Assembly: GCF_023544865.1 (NCBI RefSeq)
Contig: NZ_JAMJFX010000011.1
Coordinates: forward strand, 40,103 to 104,102
DNA from: Phaeovulum molybdatiresistens
Lineage (GTDB): Bacteria; Pseudomonadota; Alphaproteobacteria; Rhodobacterales; Rhodobacteraceae
DNA length: 64,000 nucleotides
Reading direction: 5' to 3'
In this document: positions 1-9,008 of the stretch, piece after piece
How positions within the stretch are numbered: position 1 is the first letter of the stretch
Layout of the letters: the number at the start of each line of letters is the position of its first letter
Notes under the pieces: generated by a model
What the model was told of the DNA's origin: nothing
Seen by the model: only the letters and a program-made list of their open reading frames with translations
The model's database searches: none
Program-made: the position numbers and the translations under genes

Positions 1-82
1 TGACCTCATGCCCGGCAAGGGCGGCAAAGCATGGCAGGCCGCGCACCACGTCATACCAATCGTCAAGAATGTGAACCTTCAC
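1..82 (-). CDS. D-2-hydroxyacid dehydrogenase family protein, N-terminal fragment (cut by window edge)
   Basis: Only the first 27 codons are inside the window. They begin at a GTG (82-80) that overlaps the TGA of the upstream TPP-enzyme gene as GTGA, the classic sign of translational coupling in one operon. The visible residues start MKVHILDDWYDVVRGLPCF and continue to a GHEV segment, which resembles the first beta strand and helix of D-isomer-specific 2-hydroxyacid dehydrogenases. The family reduces 2-oxo acids to D-2-hydroxy acids with NAD(P)H, in the cytoplasm. The assignment rests on a short N-terminus recognised from memory, so the exact substrate cannot be given. Confidence 0.6.
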   Translation of the reverse strand, partial: MKVHILDDWYDVVRGLPCFAALAGHEV

Positions 83-1764
83 AGCAAACCCTCTGTATCG
101 ACGGGGTGTTCGGTGCCGGCATGCCCCCCCGGATGGGCGCGCCGGATGACGGGTGACACGATACGGTCGGACACCGCGAAATCCCAGATCGCGGCGCCGC
201 CCGTGCGGGCGAAATCTGCCACCCGGGCGGGCAGGCTGTCCAGATCCGTGATCCGGTCCCCGGCGATGCCAAAGCCGCGCGCGATCGCGGCCAGATCGCT
301 GCGGCCAAAGACGGCGCCGTCATCGGGCAGGCCTTCATCGCGCAGCTTGTGGATCTCGGACCCGTAGGCGCCATCGTTCAGCACGCAGATCAGGATGTTC
401 AGCCCGTGGCGGCGGATGGTTTCCAGTTCCTGCAGATGCATCAGGATCGACCCGTCCCCGTCGCACAGCACCACCGTATCGCCGGGCCGCGCGGCGGCGA
501 CGCCCATGGCATAGGAAATCCCGTTCCCGATCGCGCCGAATTCGCGGATCGTCAGGAACTGTGACAGCGGCCGGTTCATATGGGCGAAGAAGAACGAACA
601 ATGGCCGGATGAATTGACCATCTGCCAATCCTGCGGCAGGGCCGCATCCAGCGCCGCGACCACATCGCGCGGGTCCAGCAGGCCCGGCTCGGGCGGAAAG
701 CTGGCGGTGTCGGGGGCTGCGGTGGCGATGGCATGGGCCAGCCGGTCATTGCGCCAGCCGGGGCGCGGATGGGGCAGGGCGGTGGCCAGCGCCTCGGCCA
801 CCAGGCGGGCATCGCCGCGCAGATGATCGCTGGCCGCGACCATCCCCTGGCTGATGGCGCGCGGATCGGTGTCGATCTGGATGATCCGGGCGGCGGGGAA
901 CAGCTTGCCCCGGTCAAGGTTGTGCTGCGTCAGCTGGCAGCCGAAGGCCAGCACCAGATCGGCCTTGGCAAACAGCGCGCGCGCCAGCGGCGTGGAAAAG
1001 CCCCCCGCGATGCCCAGCGAAAAGGCATCGCCGTGAAACAGCCCCCGCGCGGGCAGGGTGGTGGCCAGCAGCGCGCCCAGCCGTTCGCCCAGGGCCCGGC
1101 AGGCCGCGCCCGCACCCGCAGCGGCGGCGCCAAGGCCGCCCATGATGACCACGCGTTCGGCCCGCGCGATCTCGGCGGCCAGACGCGCCAGATCGTCGGG
1201 ATTGGGCGGCATCGGCGCCGGTTTCGGCAGGATGCTGGCCGAGGGCGCGGGCATCGGCGGCGCGGCCTCCAGCACCCGCGCCTGAAGGTCGAAGGGCACA
1301 CCGATCACCACCGGGCAACGATCCTGCTGCGCCTCGACAAAGGCGTCGCGGATGTCCTGGGCCATGCGGGGGATGTGGTGCAGCGGGCGATAGCGCGCGC
1401 CGGTCGCGGTGACAAAGGGCGCCTGGTCGATGGCCTGGTTATACCAGGCGCTGGCCAGGGGCGCCTCGCCGGCGAAGATCACCATCGGAATGCGCGCGCG
1501 CACCGCAGCTGGCAGCGCGGTCAGCACCTGCGTTAGCCCCGGCCCGCAGGTGACCGTGGCGATGCCCACCTTGCCCGATTTGCGCGCATAGGCGGTGGCG
1601 GCGGCCACCGCGCAATGTTCGTGGCGCACATGGATCATGCGCACCCCGCGCATGGCCAGCGCCGTGGCCCAGTTCATATTGGCATCGCCCAGCAGGGCAA
1701 AGCAGGTATCGACCCCCTCGGCGGTGAAACAATCGGCAAGGGTTTCATAGACATGCAGCGCCAT
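79..1764 (-). CDS. Thiamine-pyrophosphate-dependent enzyme, acetolactate-synthase-like large subunit
   Basis: A 561-residue cytoplasmic enzyme with the three-domain layout of the acetolactate synthase/benzoylformate decarboxylase superfamily. The N-terminal PYR domain carries the catalytic glutamate in RHEHCAVAAA (Glu49), a central domain follows, and the C-terminal PP domain has the GDGS...ND cofactor motif (around residue 435) that binds TPP-Mg. AAAGGAA precedes the ATG. It is fourth in the leftward operon after the Tct transporter and a GalD-type isomerase, so it more likely acts on a 2-oxo acid of that catabolic route (decarboxylation or carboligation) than on branched-chain amino acid synthesis. 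No small regulatory subunit gene is adjacent, which also argues against a biosynthetic acetolactate synthase. The exact reaction is not determinable from sequence. Confidence 0.82.
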   Translation of the reverse strand: MALHVYETLADCFTAEGVDTCFALLGDANMNWATALAMRGVRMIHVRHEHCAVAAATAYARKSGKVGIATVTCGPGLTQVLTALPAAVRARIPMVIFAGEAPLASAWYNQAIDQAPFVTATGARYRPLHHIPRMAQDIRDAFVEAQQDRCPVVIGVPFDLQARVLEAAPPMPAPSASILPKPAPMPPNPDDLARLAAEIARAERVVIMGGLGAAAAGAGAACRALGERLGALLATTLPARGLFHGDAFSLGIAGGFSTPLARALFAKADLVLAFGCQLTQHNLDRGKLFPAARIIQIDTDPRAISQGMVAASDHLRGDARLVAEALATALPHPRPGWRNDRLAHAIATAAPDTASFPPEPGLLDPRDVVAALDAALPQDWQMVNSSGHCSFFFAHMNRPLSQFLTIREFGAIGNGISYAMGVAAARPGDTVVLCDGDGSILMHLQELETIRRHGLNILICVLNDGAYGSEIHKLRDEGLPDDGAVFGRSDLAAIARGFGIAGDRITDLDSLPARVADFARTGGAAIWDFAVSDRIVSPVIRRAHPGGHAGTEHPVDTEGLL

Positions 1765-1822
1765 GACGGTTCCTTTGGCTGTTCCGGGGTGGCAGGGTTG
1801 GGGCGGCAGGGTTGCGGGGGCG

Positions 1823-2923
1823 TCAGGCGGGCGGGGCCCACAGGGTTGCGGGCACCATCACCTGGCCGCGCGCCAGCAGGCGGGCGGTGCGCACCACCCC
1901 GGCGGATCGCAGGTCGATCCCGCCATCGCGGCGGTCGAAATCGACCAGCACGTCAAAGGTGCCGGCGGGATGTTCGATGCCCACGGTAACGGGGCTTGCG
2001 CAATCGGCCAGCCCCTGCGCCAGCCCGTCGGCCACCGTGCCGGGCAGCATCGCACAGGCGGCGATGCATTGCGCGCCGGTGACCGCCATCGACGGGTGGC
2101 AGGCCCAGGGCATGAAATAGCGCGCGGTGATCGCCCCGCCGTGGCGCGGGGGCGCCAGCAGCGTGATCTTGGGCGTGACCGATTTCGACACATCGCCCAG
2201 CCCCATCCGTTCCCCGGCTTGCAGGCGGATCGCCTCAACCCGCGCGAAGAATGCGCGGTTGTCATCCAGCTCGGTCTGCGTTTCATAGCCGGTTAGCCCG
2301 AAATCGGCGGCGCGGGCCAGCATGACGGGCATCGCCACATCCATGCAGGTGACCTCGACCCCGTCGATCACGTCGCGCAGATTGCCAGTTGGCAACATCG
2401 CCCCGGTGACCGAGCCCACGGTTTCCATGAACCCAAGCGCGATCGGGGCGGCGGTGCCGGGCACGCCCGCAATCGCGAAATCACCCGCATAGCTGACCCG
2501 GCCGCCGGGGGTCTGCAAGCGCGCCTCGACCACGGCGCCGGTGTTGAGGGCATGGATGCGCACGCGGGTTTCGCCGTCCTGCGCGGGCACAAGGCCCATT
2601 TCGATCGCCGCGGGCCCCACCCCCACCAGGATGTTGCCGCAGGTGGGGCGGTAATCGACCTCGGGCTTGTCCACCGCGACCTGGGCAAAGAAATAATCCA
2701 CATCGCAATCGGCGCGGGTCGATGGCGATAGCATCGCCACCTTGGTCGTCACCGCATTGCCGCCGCCGATACCGTCGATGTTCAGCGGATGGCCCGCGCC
2801 GATCGCGGCGATCAGCACCTGTGACAGGGCTTCCTGATCGGCGGGCAGATCGTCGCGCCGGAAATAGGGCCCGCGTGACGTGCCGCCGCGCAGGAACAGG
2901 TAGGGAATTGCCGTTTGCGTCAT
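1823..2923 (-). CDS. PrpF/GalD-family isomerase (4-oxalomesaconate tautomerase-like), first paralogue
   Basis: 366 residues, the normal length for PrpF-family proteins. These have a duplicated diaminopimelate-epimerase-like fold and move a proton and double bond in unsaturated di/tricarboxylates without a cofactor. Family hallmarks are the N-terminal LRGGTSRG, the IDGIGGGNAVTTKVA segment, and a Cys-Gly-Asn (TCGNILVGVG) around the catalytic cysteine. It sits 9 bases after the tctAB stop in the leftward operon. It differs clearly from the second GalD copy at 7815-8915: it has GAGHPLNIDGIGGGN where that copy has the more canonical [15 protein letters not shown], and it has a different C-terminus. 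It may therefore act on another substrate, such as an aconitate- or methylaconitate-like acid. Family assignment is firm; substrate is inferred. Confidence 0.8.
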   Translation of the reverse strand: MTQTAIPYLFLRGGTSRGPYFRRDDLPADQEALSQVLIAAIGAGHPLNIDGIGGGNAVTTKVAMLSPSTRADCDVDYFFAQVAVDKPEVDYRPTCGNILVGVGPAAIEMGLVPAQDGETRVRIHALNTGAVVEARLQTPGGRVSYAGDFAIAGVPGTAAPIALGFMETVGSVTGAMLPTGNLRDVIDGVEVTCMDVAMPVMLARAADFGLTGYETQTELDDNRAFFARVEAIRLQAGERMGLGDVSKSVTPKITLLAPPRHGGAITARYFMPWACHPSMAVTGAQCIAACAMLPGTVADGLAQGLADCASPVTVGIEHPAGTFDVLVDFDRRDGGIDLRSAGVVRTARLLARGQVMVPATLWAPPA

Positions 2924-2932
2924 GGATATGCC

Positions 2933-4945
2933 CTATGTCAGTGGCCAGGGAAGCTCGATCAGGGTTTGCAGATAGCCGGGCGGCAGATCGCGCCCCAGCA
3001 CCGCGGCCAGCCCCGAGATGAAGCCCAGCCCAAGGCCCGAGGCCAGGATCGTCCGGCCCCAGCCAAAGCGGCCGCGCAGGCGGAAGAAGGCCAGCAGGAA
3101 GATCGTCAGCGCCAGGAACAGGCCAAGCGCGAAGGTCATCACCACCAGCGCCACGAACCAGCCCAGCGTCGACCACAGGCCGTGGGGGGCCTGCCCCTCG
3201 GGGCCGCATTCCAGGTCGATGAACACATCGTCACCGGCAGGTTTGCGCAGCATCCGCGCCACCAGGATCAGCCCGCCCGCCAGCGTGACCAGCCCGATGG
3301 TCAGCGGGAAGATCTTGTCCTGCACCCGGCCCACGCCCCAGGCATCAAGGCAGGACACCGCCAGATAGGCCACGACGACGCCCAGGAAAATCGCCGGGGC
3401 GGTCTTGGTGCCGGTGGGGGCGTCGATGTTTTCGCGGATATGCTTGGCCGCGCGGATGCCCACGACGACCGACACCACGGTCAGCACCAAAAGCCCCACG
3501 GTGATCGGCGACAGCAGGTAATCCCAGCCCGCTTCAAAGGACCGGCGGAACCGGGCGCCGGCGATCTGATAGGCCTGATTGACGAAAATCTCGGTCTGGG
3601 TGGACAGCACAAAGCCGATCAGGAAGGCCGGGCGCGAGAAATCGAACCGGCGCAGCAAGACGCCCAGAATGCCGATGCCCACCAGCGCGGCCAGATCCAG
3701 CGCGGACTGGCGCGACTGAAAGGCGGCGAAGGCGATGATCATGAACAGATAGGGCGCGATGACGGTGAACCGGATCGTGGTCATCCGCGCGATGTATTTT
3801 GACAAGATGATGCACAGCCCCGCGCCAAAGACATTGGCCAGCGCCAGCGACCACACGATCGTATAGGTCACGTCCAGATTGTTGCGCACCATCTGCGGGC
3901 CGGGCGTCATGTTCAACAGCGCCAGACCGCCAAGGAAGATCGCCATCGACCCCGATCCGGGGATGCCGAAGATCAGCGTGGGCACCAGCCCGCCGCCCTC
4001 TTTGGCGTTGTTGGAACTTTCGGGCGCGATCACGCCGCGGATGTCGCCCTGGCCGAACTGTGACCGGTCCTTGGCGGTCTGCACCGCAGAGCCATAGGCC
4101 AGCCAGTCCACCACCGATCCGCCAAGGCCCGGGATCACGCCCACAAGCACCCCGATCGTGGCGCAGCGCATCGACAGCCATTTATGCGTCCACCAGTCGC
4201 GCACCCCCTGGACCCAGCCATCGCCCAGATTGCCGCCTTCGGAAATTGCCCGGTCCTGGCGCAGAAGTGACACGATTTCGGGGATCGCATAGATGCCAAG
4301 GCCCACGATCACCAGCTGAAAGCCATCGACCAGATAGGGCATGTCATAGGTGGACATGCGCAGGCTGCCGCCCGCGGGCGCGGCGCCGATGGTGCCCACC
4401 ATCACGCCAAGGCCCGCCGCGACCACCCCTTTCAGGGGCACCCGCCCGGCCAGGATCGCCACCATCGACAGGCCCAGGATCGTGATCATCAACATCTCGG
4501 GCAGGCCGAAGGCCAGGATCAGCGGGCGCGCGATCAGGATGAAGAAGGTCAGCACGACCGCCCCGAACAGCCCCCCCGCCAGCGATGAGGCAAAGGCCGC
4601 CGACAGCGCGCGCGCGGCATGGCCCTGTTTCGACAGCGGAAAGCCGTCCAGCACCGTGGCCTGGCTGGCCGATGATCCGGGAATGCCCATCAGCACAGAG
4701 GAAAACGTGTCCGATGTGGGGATCACCGCGATCAGCCCGATCATCAGCGCCAGCCCCGAAACGGGTTCCATGCCGTAAAGGAACGGCAGCAGCAGCGCCA
4801 ACCCCGCGATCCCACCCAGCCCCGGCAGAACGCCGATCGACAGGCCAAGCAGCACGCCGCCGATCAGATACAAAAGCTGCATCGGCTGGAATATCATGAC
4901 AAACGCCTGGCCGAGGCTCGGCAAGGCTTGGGCAAGGGTGTCCAC
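2933..4945 (-). CDS. Tripartite tricarboxylate transporter permease, TctA-TctB fusion
   Basis: A 670-residue inner-membrane protein. The first ~500 residues are a TctA permease: many hydrophobic segments, the conserved PGLGG near residue 40, a GIPGSSASQA motif near 85, and a second repeat with VIPGLGGSVVDW and FGIPGSGSMAIFLGG. The remaining ~165 residues have about four membrane segments and resemble TctB, the small subunit, which is normally a separate ~150-residue protein. The start is GTG with GGAG upstream. The system uses an ion gradient and a periplasmic TctC protein to import carboxylates such as citrate or tricarballylate. It lies between tctC and the GalD-like gene, so the imported acid probably feeds the enzymes around it. 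Confidence 0.88.
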   Translation of the reverse strand: MDTLAQALPSLGQAFVMIFQPMQLLYLIGGVLLGLSIGVLPGLGGIAGLALLLPFLYGMEPVSGLALMIGLIAVIPTSDTFSSVLMGIPGSSASQATVLDGFPLSKQGHAARALSAAFASSLAGGLFGAVVLTFFILIARPLILAFGLPEMLMITILGLSMVAILAGRVPLKGVVAAGLGVMVGTIGAAPAGGSLRMSTYDMPYLVDGFQLVIVGLGIYAIPEIVSLLRQDRAISEGGNLGDGWVQGVRDWWTHKWLSMRCATIGVLVGVIPGLGGSVVDWLAYGSAVQTAKDRSQFGQGDIRGVIAPESSNNAKEGGGLVPTLIFGIPGSGSMAIFLGGLALLNMTPGPQMVRNNLDVTYTIVWSLALANVFGAGLCIILSKYIARMTTIRFTVIAPYLFMIIAFAAFQSRQSALDLAALVGIGILGVLLRRFDFSRPAFLIGFVLSTQTEIFVNQAYQIAGARFRRSFEAGWDYLLSPITVGLLVLTVVSVVVGIRAAKHIRENIDAPTGTKTAPAIFLGVVVAYLAVSCLDAWGVGRVQDKIFPLTIGLVTLAGGLILVARMLRKPAGDDVFIDLECGPEGQAPHGLWSTLGWFVALVVMTFALGLFLALTIFLLAFFRLRGRFGWGRTILASGLGLGFISGLAAVLGRDLPPGYLQTLIELPWPLT

Positions 4946-5021
4946 GGGCGGTCTCCGCTGGCTAGGATGGAACCGGACCCCCGCCCGGGAACCCGGGCAG
5001 GGGCGTCGCGTCAGGGACGGG

Positions 5022-6101
5022 TCAGTCCATCGTGATGCCGTAGTCCTCTTTCAGCCAGTCCAGCACATATTGCTTGGCCTCGGGGGTGATCGCGGTGGCC
5101 TGACGGGTCGCCTCGACGGCGGCGGCGCCGATCAGCTGGGGATAGACGCCCAGCACCTCGCCCGCCTCATCCATGAAACCGTCTGCCGTGGTGATCGCGC
5201 GCAGCGCCTCGGTGTAGGTATCGACCATCTCTTGCGAGGCCGAGGCCGGCAGGAAGATCGTCTTCTGGTTGGCGAAACCGGCGACGAAGAAGGCCTTGTA
5301 GGCATCCCAGGCGGTGCCTTCGGTTTCACAGACGGCGGTCGCCTCGCAGACTTCCTTGAAGCTGGGCAGGTCGGGGAAGGTCGGGTCGCGGACGATATTG
5401 CCCGCCTCATCCAGCGCCCCCCAGGTAAAGATCGGCACCGCCTGCCCGCCATCGACCAGCGGCTGAACGTTGGCGATATAGGCCGATGAGGTCTGATAAT
5501 CGATATTCGCCTCGCCGCGTTCGAACATCAGACGCCCGCCGCCGCGCCCATCGACGCCAAAGACCGGATCGACCTGCAGGCCCAGCATCTTGAACGCCAG
5601 AAGCGGCACAAGGTCCAGCGTGGTGGCACCCTGGCTGCCATACAGATAGACCTCATCCTTCAGGTCATCCATGTCGCCATCGAACCGCGCGCCCAGATCC
5701 GGGGGCAGATAGACCACCCCGCCGGTGGCCGAGGCCAGGATCGGCTTCCAGTCGGCATATTCATAGCGCACGCGCGGATCGCCCAGCAGATAGGGGAATT
5801 TGGTCGACCCGGAATCGCCAAAGATCGTCAGGCCATCGCCCTTGTCCTGCTGGGTCTGGAACCAGTTGGCGCCCTCGGTCGACCCGGCTCCGGGGCGATA
5901 GCGCACCACGACGGTGGGATTGCCCGGCAGGGCCTGCGACAGGCGCGGGGCGTAGAAATTGGCCCATTGCCCCGATCCGCCCGATTCCGAGAACGGAATG
6001 GTGTATTCGACGGTCTGGCCGCCAAGGGATTGGGCCTGCACCGTTCCGGCAGCCGCGATCACGCCTGCGACGATGGTCGCGGCGATGGTTTTGTGGGTCA
6101 T
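5022..6101 (-). CDS. Tripartite tricarboxylate transporter substrate-binding protein (TctC/Bug family)
   Basis: 359 residues beginning with a typical signal peptide (about residues 1-23, ending VQAQ), then a periplasmic binding-protein fold of the Bug/TctC kind. It includes the N-terminal beta strand followed by a loop rich in Gly/Ser (PFSESGGSGQWA) that contacts the ligand carboxylate in this family. A strong Shine-Dalgarno (AGGAGG) lies just upstream. It is the promoter-proximal gene of the leftward operon and the partner of the fused TctAB permease 76 bases downstream. The mature protein has two cysteines in a CEATAVCE segment that may form a disulfide. The ligand is unknown; the context suggests a di- or tricarboxylate made during aromatic or tricarboxylate breakdown. 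Confidence 0.85.
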   Translation of the reverse strand: MTHKTIAATIVAGVIAAAGTVQAQSLGGQTVEYTIPFSESGGSGQWANFYAPRLSQALPGNPTVVVRYRPGAGSTEGANWFQTQQDKGDGLTIFGDSGSTKFPYLLGDPRVRYEYADWKPILASATGGVVYLPPDLGARFDGDMDDLKDEVYLYGSQGATTLDLVPLLAFKMLGLQVDPVFGVDGRGGGRLMFERGEANIDYQTSSAYIANVQPLVDGGQAVPIFTWGALDEAGNIVRDPTFPDLPSFKEVCEATAVCETEGTAWDAYKAFFVAGFANQKTIFLPASASQEMVDTYTEALRAITTADGFMDEAGEVLGVYPQLIGAAAVEATRQATAITPEAKQYVLDWLKEDYGITMD

Positions 6102-6414
6102 GCTTGATCCTCCCTATCAAGTCCCGTGTTGCCTGGGCTTCGGCCCCGGGGCCGGCTTGTGTTTCAGGCTGTTCCAAGACTTGTCAGCGGGTAGGGCACA
6201 AATCAAACGCATTTATAGAAACGTTAGTTGCAAAATATTCATGGATCACCCCGCGCCCCGCCGACAGGCCCGGAACCGGGGAAAATGCGGCATCTGCACC
6301 GCCCCGGCCTGCTGGCAATAGCCTGCGCTTATCCGCGCTGACGCGGTTCGGATTTGATCTGGCCCCGCCGGGGTGGCTTTGCTGGGGGTGATGAACATTG
6401 AAAGGACCCCCGCC
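6102..6414. promoter_or_regulatory. Divergent promoter region between tctC and galB operons
   Basis: A 313-base intergenic segment separates two operons transcribed outward. It holds no gene that I can support. A short AT-rich island at about 6205-6245 stands out against the GC-rich flanks and is the best place for overlapping promoters and a regulator site. I could not define a convincing -35/-10 pair. No regulator gene for this locus is inside the window. AAAGGACC at about 6401 serves galB. Confidence 0.45.
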
Positions 6415-7149
6415 ATGAGCGATGCGAAAACCGCGCTTGTCATTTCCGCCCATGCCGCCGATTTCGTCTGGCGCTGCGGCGGCGCGATCGCGCTGCATGC
6501 GCAGATGGGCTACAAGGTCACCGTGGTCTGCCTGTCTTTCGGCGAACGGGGCGAAAGCGCCAAGCTGTGGAAACAGCCGGGCATGACCCTGCAGCGCGTC
6601 AAGGATGCCCGCCGCGCCGAGGCCGAACGCGCCGCCGAAGCGCTTGGCGTGCATGACCTGATCACCTTCGATCTGGGCGATTACCCGCTAGAGATGACGC
6701 GCGCCGACAAGGACCGGCTGGTCGGCGTGATGCGCGATGTGCAACCCGCCTTCATGCTAAGCCATTCGCAATACGACCCCTATAATTCCGATCACATGTA
6801 TACCACGCAGGTGGTGCTGGAATGCCGATCCACCGCGCAGGCCTGGGGCCATAATCCGGGGCAAAAGGTGCTGGGCGCGCCGCAGCTTTATCTGTTCGAA
6901 CCGCATCAGACCGAACAGATGGGCTGGAAGCCCGACACCTTCCTGGACATCACCCCTGTCTGGGACAAGAAGCGCGCCGCGATCGAATGCATGGAAGGCC
7001 AGGAACATCTGTGGGATTTCTACACCCGCGTGGCGCAGAACCGCGCCAACCATTTCACCCGCAATTCGGGCGGGCAGTCGGGCGGGCGGGGCTGCAAATA
7101 TGCCGAAGGGTTCCAGTCGATCTTTCCGCGCACCGTGGATGAGCTTTGA
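6415..7149 (+). CDS. galB: 4-oxalomesaconate hydratase-like protein, PIG-L family
   Basis: 244 residues from the ATG at 6415, chosen because AAAGGACC stands 7 bases upstream; an upstream in-frame ATG at 6373 has no such site. The protein has the LmbE/PIG-L fold with a metal site: AHAAD near the N-terminus (replacing the usual AHPDD) and a [12 protein letters not shown] segment in the middle. Pseudomonas GalB, which hydrates 4-oxalomesaconate to 4-carboxy-4-hydroxy-2-oxoadipate in gallate and protocatechuate 4,5-cleavage pathways, belongs to this family. Here it is followed immediately by a GalC/RraA-type aldolase and a GalD-type tautomerase, the same three activities, which makes the GalB call much stronger than family membership alone. 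Confidence 0.8.
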   Translation: MSDAKTALVISAHAADFVWRCGGAIALHAQMGYKVTVVCLSFGERGESAKLWKQPGMTLQRVKDARRAEAERAAEALGVHDLITFDLGDYPLEMTRADKDRLVGVMRDVQPAFMLSHSQYDPYNSDHMYTTQVVLECRSTAQAWGHNPGQKVLGAPQLYLFEPHQTEQMGWKPDTFLDITPVWDKKRAAIECMEGQEHLWDFYTRVAQNRANHFTRNSGGQSGGRGCKYAEGFQSIFPRTVDEL

Positions 7150-7150
7150 C

Positions 7151-7822
7151 ATGGGTGTCGTGGTTCAGAACATTGCGCGCGCCCCGGCGGTGGTGATCGA
7201 CGGGCTGGCGCGCGCGGGCGTCGCCACCGTGCATGAGGCGCAGGGCCGCAGCGGCTGTCTGCACAGCTACATGCGGCCGATCTATGCCGGGGCGCAGATC
7301 GCGGGGTCCGCGGTCACGATCAGCGCGCCGCCGGGCGACAACTGGATGGTGCATGTCGCCATCGAACAGCTGCAGCCCGGCGACATTCTGGTGCTGGCCC
7401 CGACAAGCCCCTGTGACAACGGCTATTTCGGCGATCTGCTGGCGACCAGCGCGATGGCGCGGGGTTGCCGGGGGCTGGTGATTGATGCGGGCGTGCGCGA
7501 TGTGCGCGACCTGACGGCGATGGGCTTTCCGGTCTGGGCACGGGCGATCAGCGCGCAGGGCACGGTCAAGGAGACGCTGGGATCGGTCAACGTGCCCATC
7601 GTCTGCGCCGGTCAGGCGATTGTGGCGGGCGATGTGATCGTGGCCGATGATGATGGCGTGGTCGTGGTGCCCCGCGCCGATGCGGCGTCGGTTCTGGCCG
7701 CCGCCGAAGCGCGCCTTGCCGCCGAAGAGGCGAAACGCCAGCGGCTGGCGGCGGGGGAACTGGGCCTGGACATCTATGACATGCGCGCGCGGCTGGCGGC
7801 GAAGGGGCTGAAATATGTCTGA
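7151..7822 (+). CDS. galC: 4-carboxy-4-hydroxy-2-oxoadipate aldolase/oxaloacetate decarboxylase-like (RraA fold)
   Basis: 223 residues starting at ATG 7151, one base after the galB stop. It has the RraA-like swivelling fold with the class II aldolase signature: a glycine-rich stretch, then [15 protein letters not shown], whose Arg-Asp pair binds the enolate and divalent metal, after [10 protein letters not shown]. LigK, ProA and GalC of this family split 4-carboxy-4-hydroxy-2-oxoadipate into pyruvate and oxaloacetate. Position between galB and galD supports this. It overlaps the next gene by 8 bases. A ribonuclease E inhibitor role (RraA proper) is unlikely in this context. Confidence 0.82.
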   Translation: MGVVVQNIARAPAVVIDGLARAGVATVHEAQGRSGCLHSYMRPIYAGAQIAGSAVTISAPPGDNWMVHVAIEQLQPGDILVLAPTSPCDNGYFGDLLATSAMARGCRGLVIDAGVRDVRDLTAMGFPVWARAISAQGTVKETLGSVNVPIVCAGQAIVAGDVIVADDDGVVVVPRADAASVLAAAEARLAAEEAKRQRLAAGELGLDIYDMRARLAAKGLKYV

Positions 7823-8915
7823 CGCGGCCTGCCCGGATGGCGATGGCATCCCCTGCCTGTGGATGCGCGGGGGCACATCGAAGGCTGCGGTGTTTCTGGC
7901 CCGCGACCTGCCCGCCGATCCGGACGCGCGCGATGCGCTGTTGCTGCGTGTCATGGGCAGCCCAGATCCGCGCCAGATCGACGGGATCGGGGGGGGTGAT
8001 CCGCTGACCTCGAAGGTGGCGATCCTGTCGCCGCCCAGCCGCGATGATGCCGATGTGGATTACCTGTTCCTGCAGGTCTTTGTCGATCAGGCGCGGGTGT
8101 CGGCGGCGCAGCCCTGCGGCAATATTCTGGCCGCTGTCGGCCCTGCGGCGATCGAACGCGGGCTGGTGGCGGCGGTGCCGGGCGAAACCGCGGTGCGCAT
8201 CCATCAGCTGAATTCCGGCGAACTGGCGCTGGCGCGGGTGCAGACCCCGGGCGGGCGCGTGTGTTATGCCGGCGCGGCGCGGATTGACGGGGTGCCGGGG
8301 CGTCATGCCGCCGTGCCGCTGATGTTTCGCAACATCGCGGGCGCGATGTGCGGGGCGCTGCTGCCCACGGGGCGGGCCTGCGATGACATTGACGGCGTGC
8401 CCTGCACCCTGATCGACAATGGCATGCCCGTGGTGGTGATGCCCGCCGCCGCCTTCGGCCTGACCGGGGCCGAGGATCGCGACACGATCGAGGCGATGGC
8501 CCCGGTCAAGGCCCGGATCGAGGCGATCCGCCTGAAGGCCGGGCCGATGATGGGGCTGGGCGATGTTGCCGCCCAATCGGTCCCCAAGATGACGCTGGTA
8601 TCGCCGCCCCGCCAGGGCGGTGCGATTGCCACGCGCAGCCTGATCCCGCATCGGGTTCATGCCTCGATCGGGGTGCTGGCGGCGGTCAGCGTGGCCAGCG
8701 CCTGCCTGATGCCCGAAAGCCCCGCCGCGCAGGTGGCGCAGCTGCCCGGCGACGGGCGGTTCCGGGTGGAACATCCCACCGGCGCGGCCGAGGTGTTGCT
8801 GGACATCGCCGCCGATGGCACGGTCGCGGGGGCGGGCACCTTGCGCACCGCGCGCAAGCTGTTTGACGGGCGCGTTTTTCCGGCGCCGGAAACCCAAGAT
8901 GCGCCACAGGGCTAG
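7815..8915 (+). CDS. galD: 4-oxalomesaconate tautomerase, PrpF family
   Basis: 366 residues, full length for the family. It has [11 protein letters not shown] at the N-terminus, [22 protein letters not shown], a [11 protein letters not shown] segment with the likely catalytic cysteine, and the ending [10 protein letters not shown], all close to Pseudomonas GalD as I remember it. GalD converts the keto and enol forms of 4-oxalomesaconate so that GalB can hydrate it. The start overlaps the end of galC (ATG at 7815, galC TGA at 7820), indicating coupled translation. It is the second PrpF-type gene in the locus; the first is in the opposite operon. Confidence 0.85.
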   Translation: MSDAACPDGDGIPCLWMRGGTSKAAVFLARDLPADPDARDALLLRVMGSPDPRQIDGIGGGDPLTSKVAILSPPSRDDADVDYLFLQVFVDQARVSAAQPCGNILAAVGPAAIERGLVAAVPGETAVRIHQLNSGELALARVQTPGGRVCYAGAARIDGVPGRHAAVPLMFRNIAGAMCGALLPTGRACDDIDGVPCTLIDNGMPVVVMPAAAFGLTGAEDRDTIEAMAPVKARIEAIRLKAGPMMGLGDVAAQSVPKMTLVSPPRQGGAIATRSLIPHRVHASIGVLAAVSVASACLMPESPAAQVAQLPGDGRFRVEHPTGAAEVLLDIAADGTVAGAGTLRTARKLFDGRVFPAPETQDAPQG

Positions 8916-9008
8916 GGCGCGGCCTGCGCGGCCAGGGGGTGGTGGACGGCGGCGGCAAACTGGGCCAGATTGCCGCGAACCCGGCGCCCCGCCCCGATCC
9001 CGAAGGAC

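Noticed and set aside
79..1764. Assignment of the TPP enzyme as biosynthetic acetolactate synthase (ilvB)
   Set aside because: No small subunit gene, and the operon is catabolic with transporter and isomerase genes.
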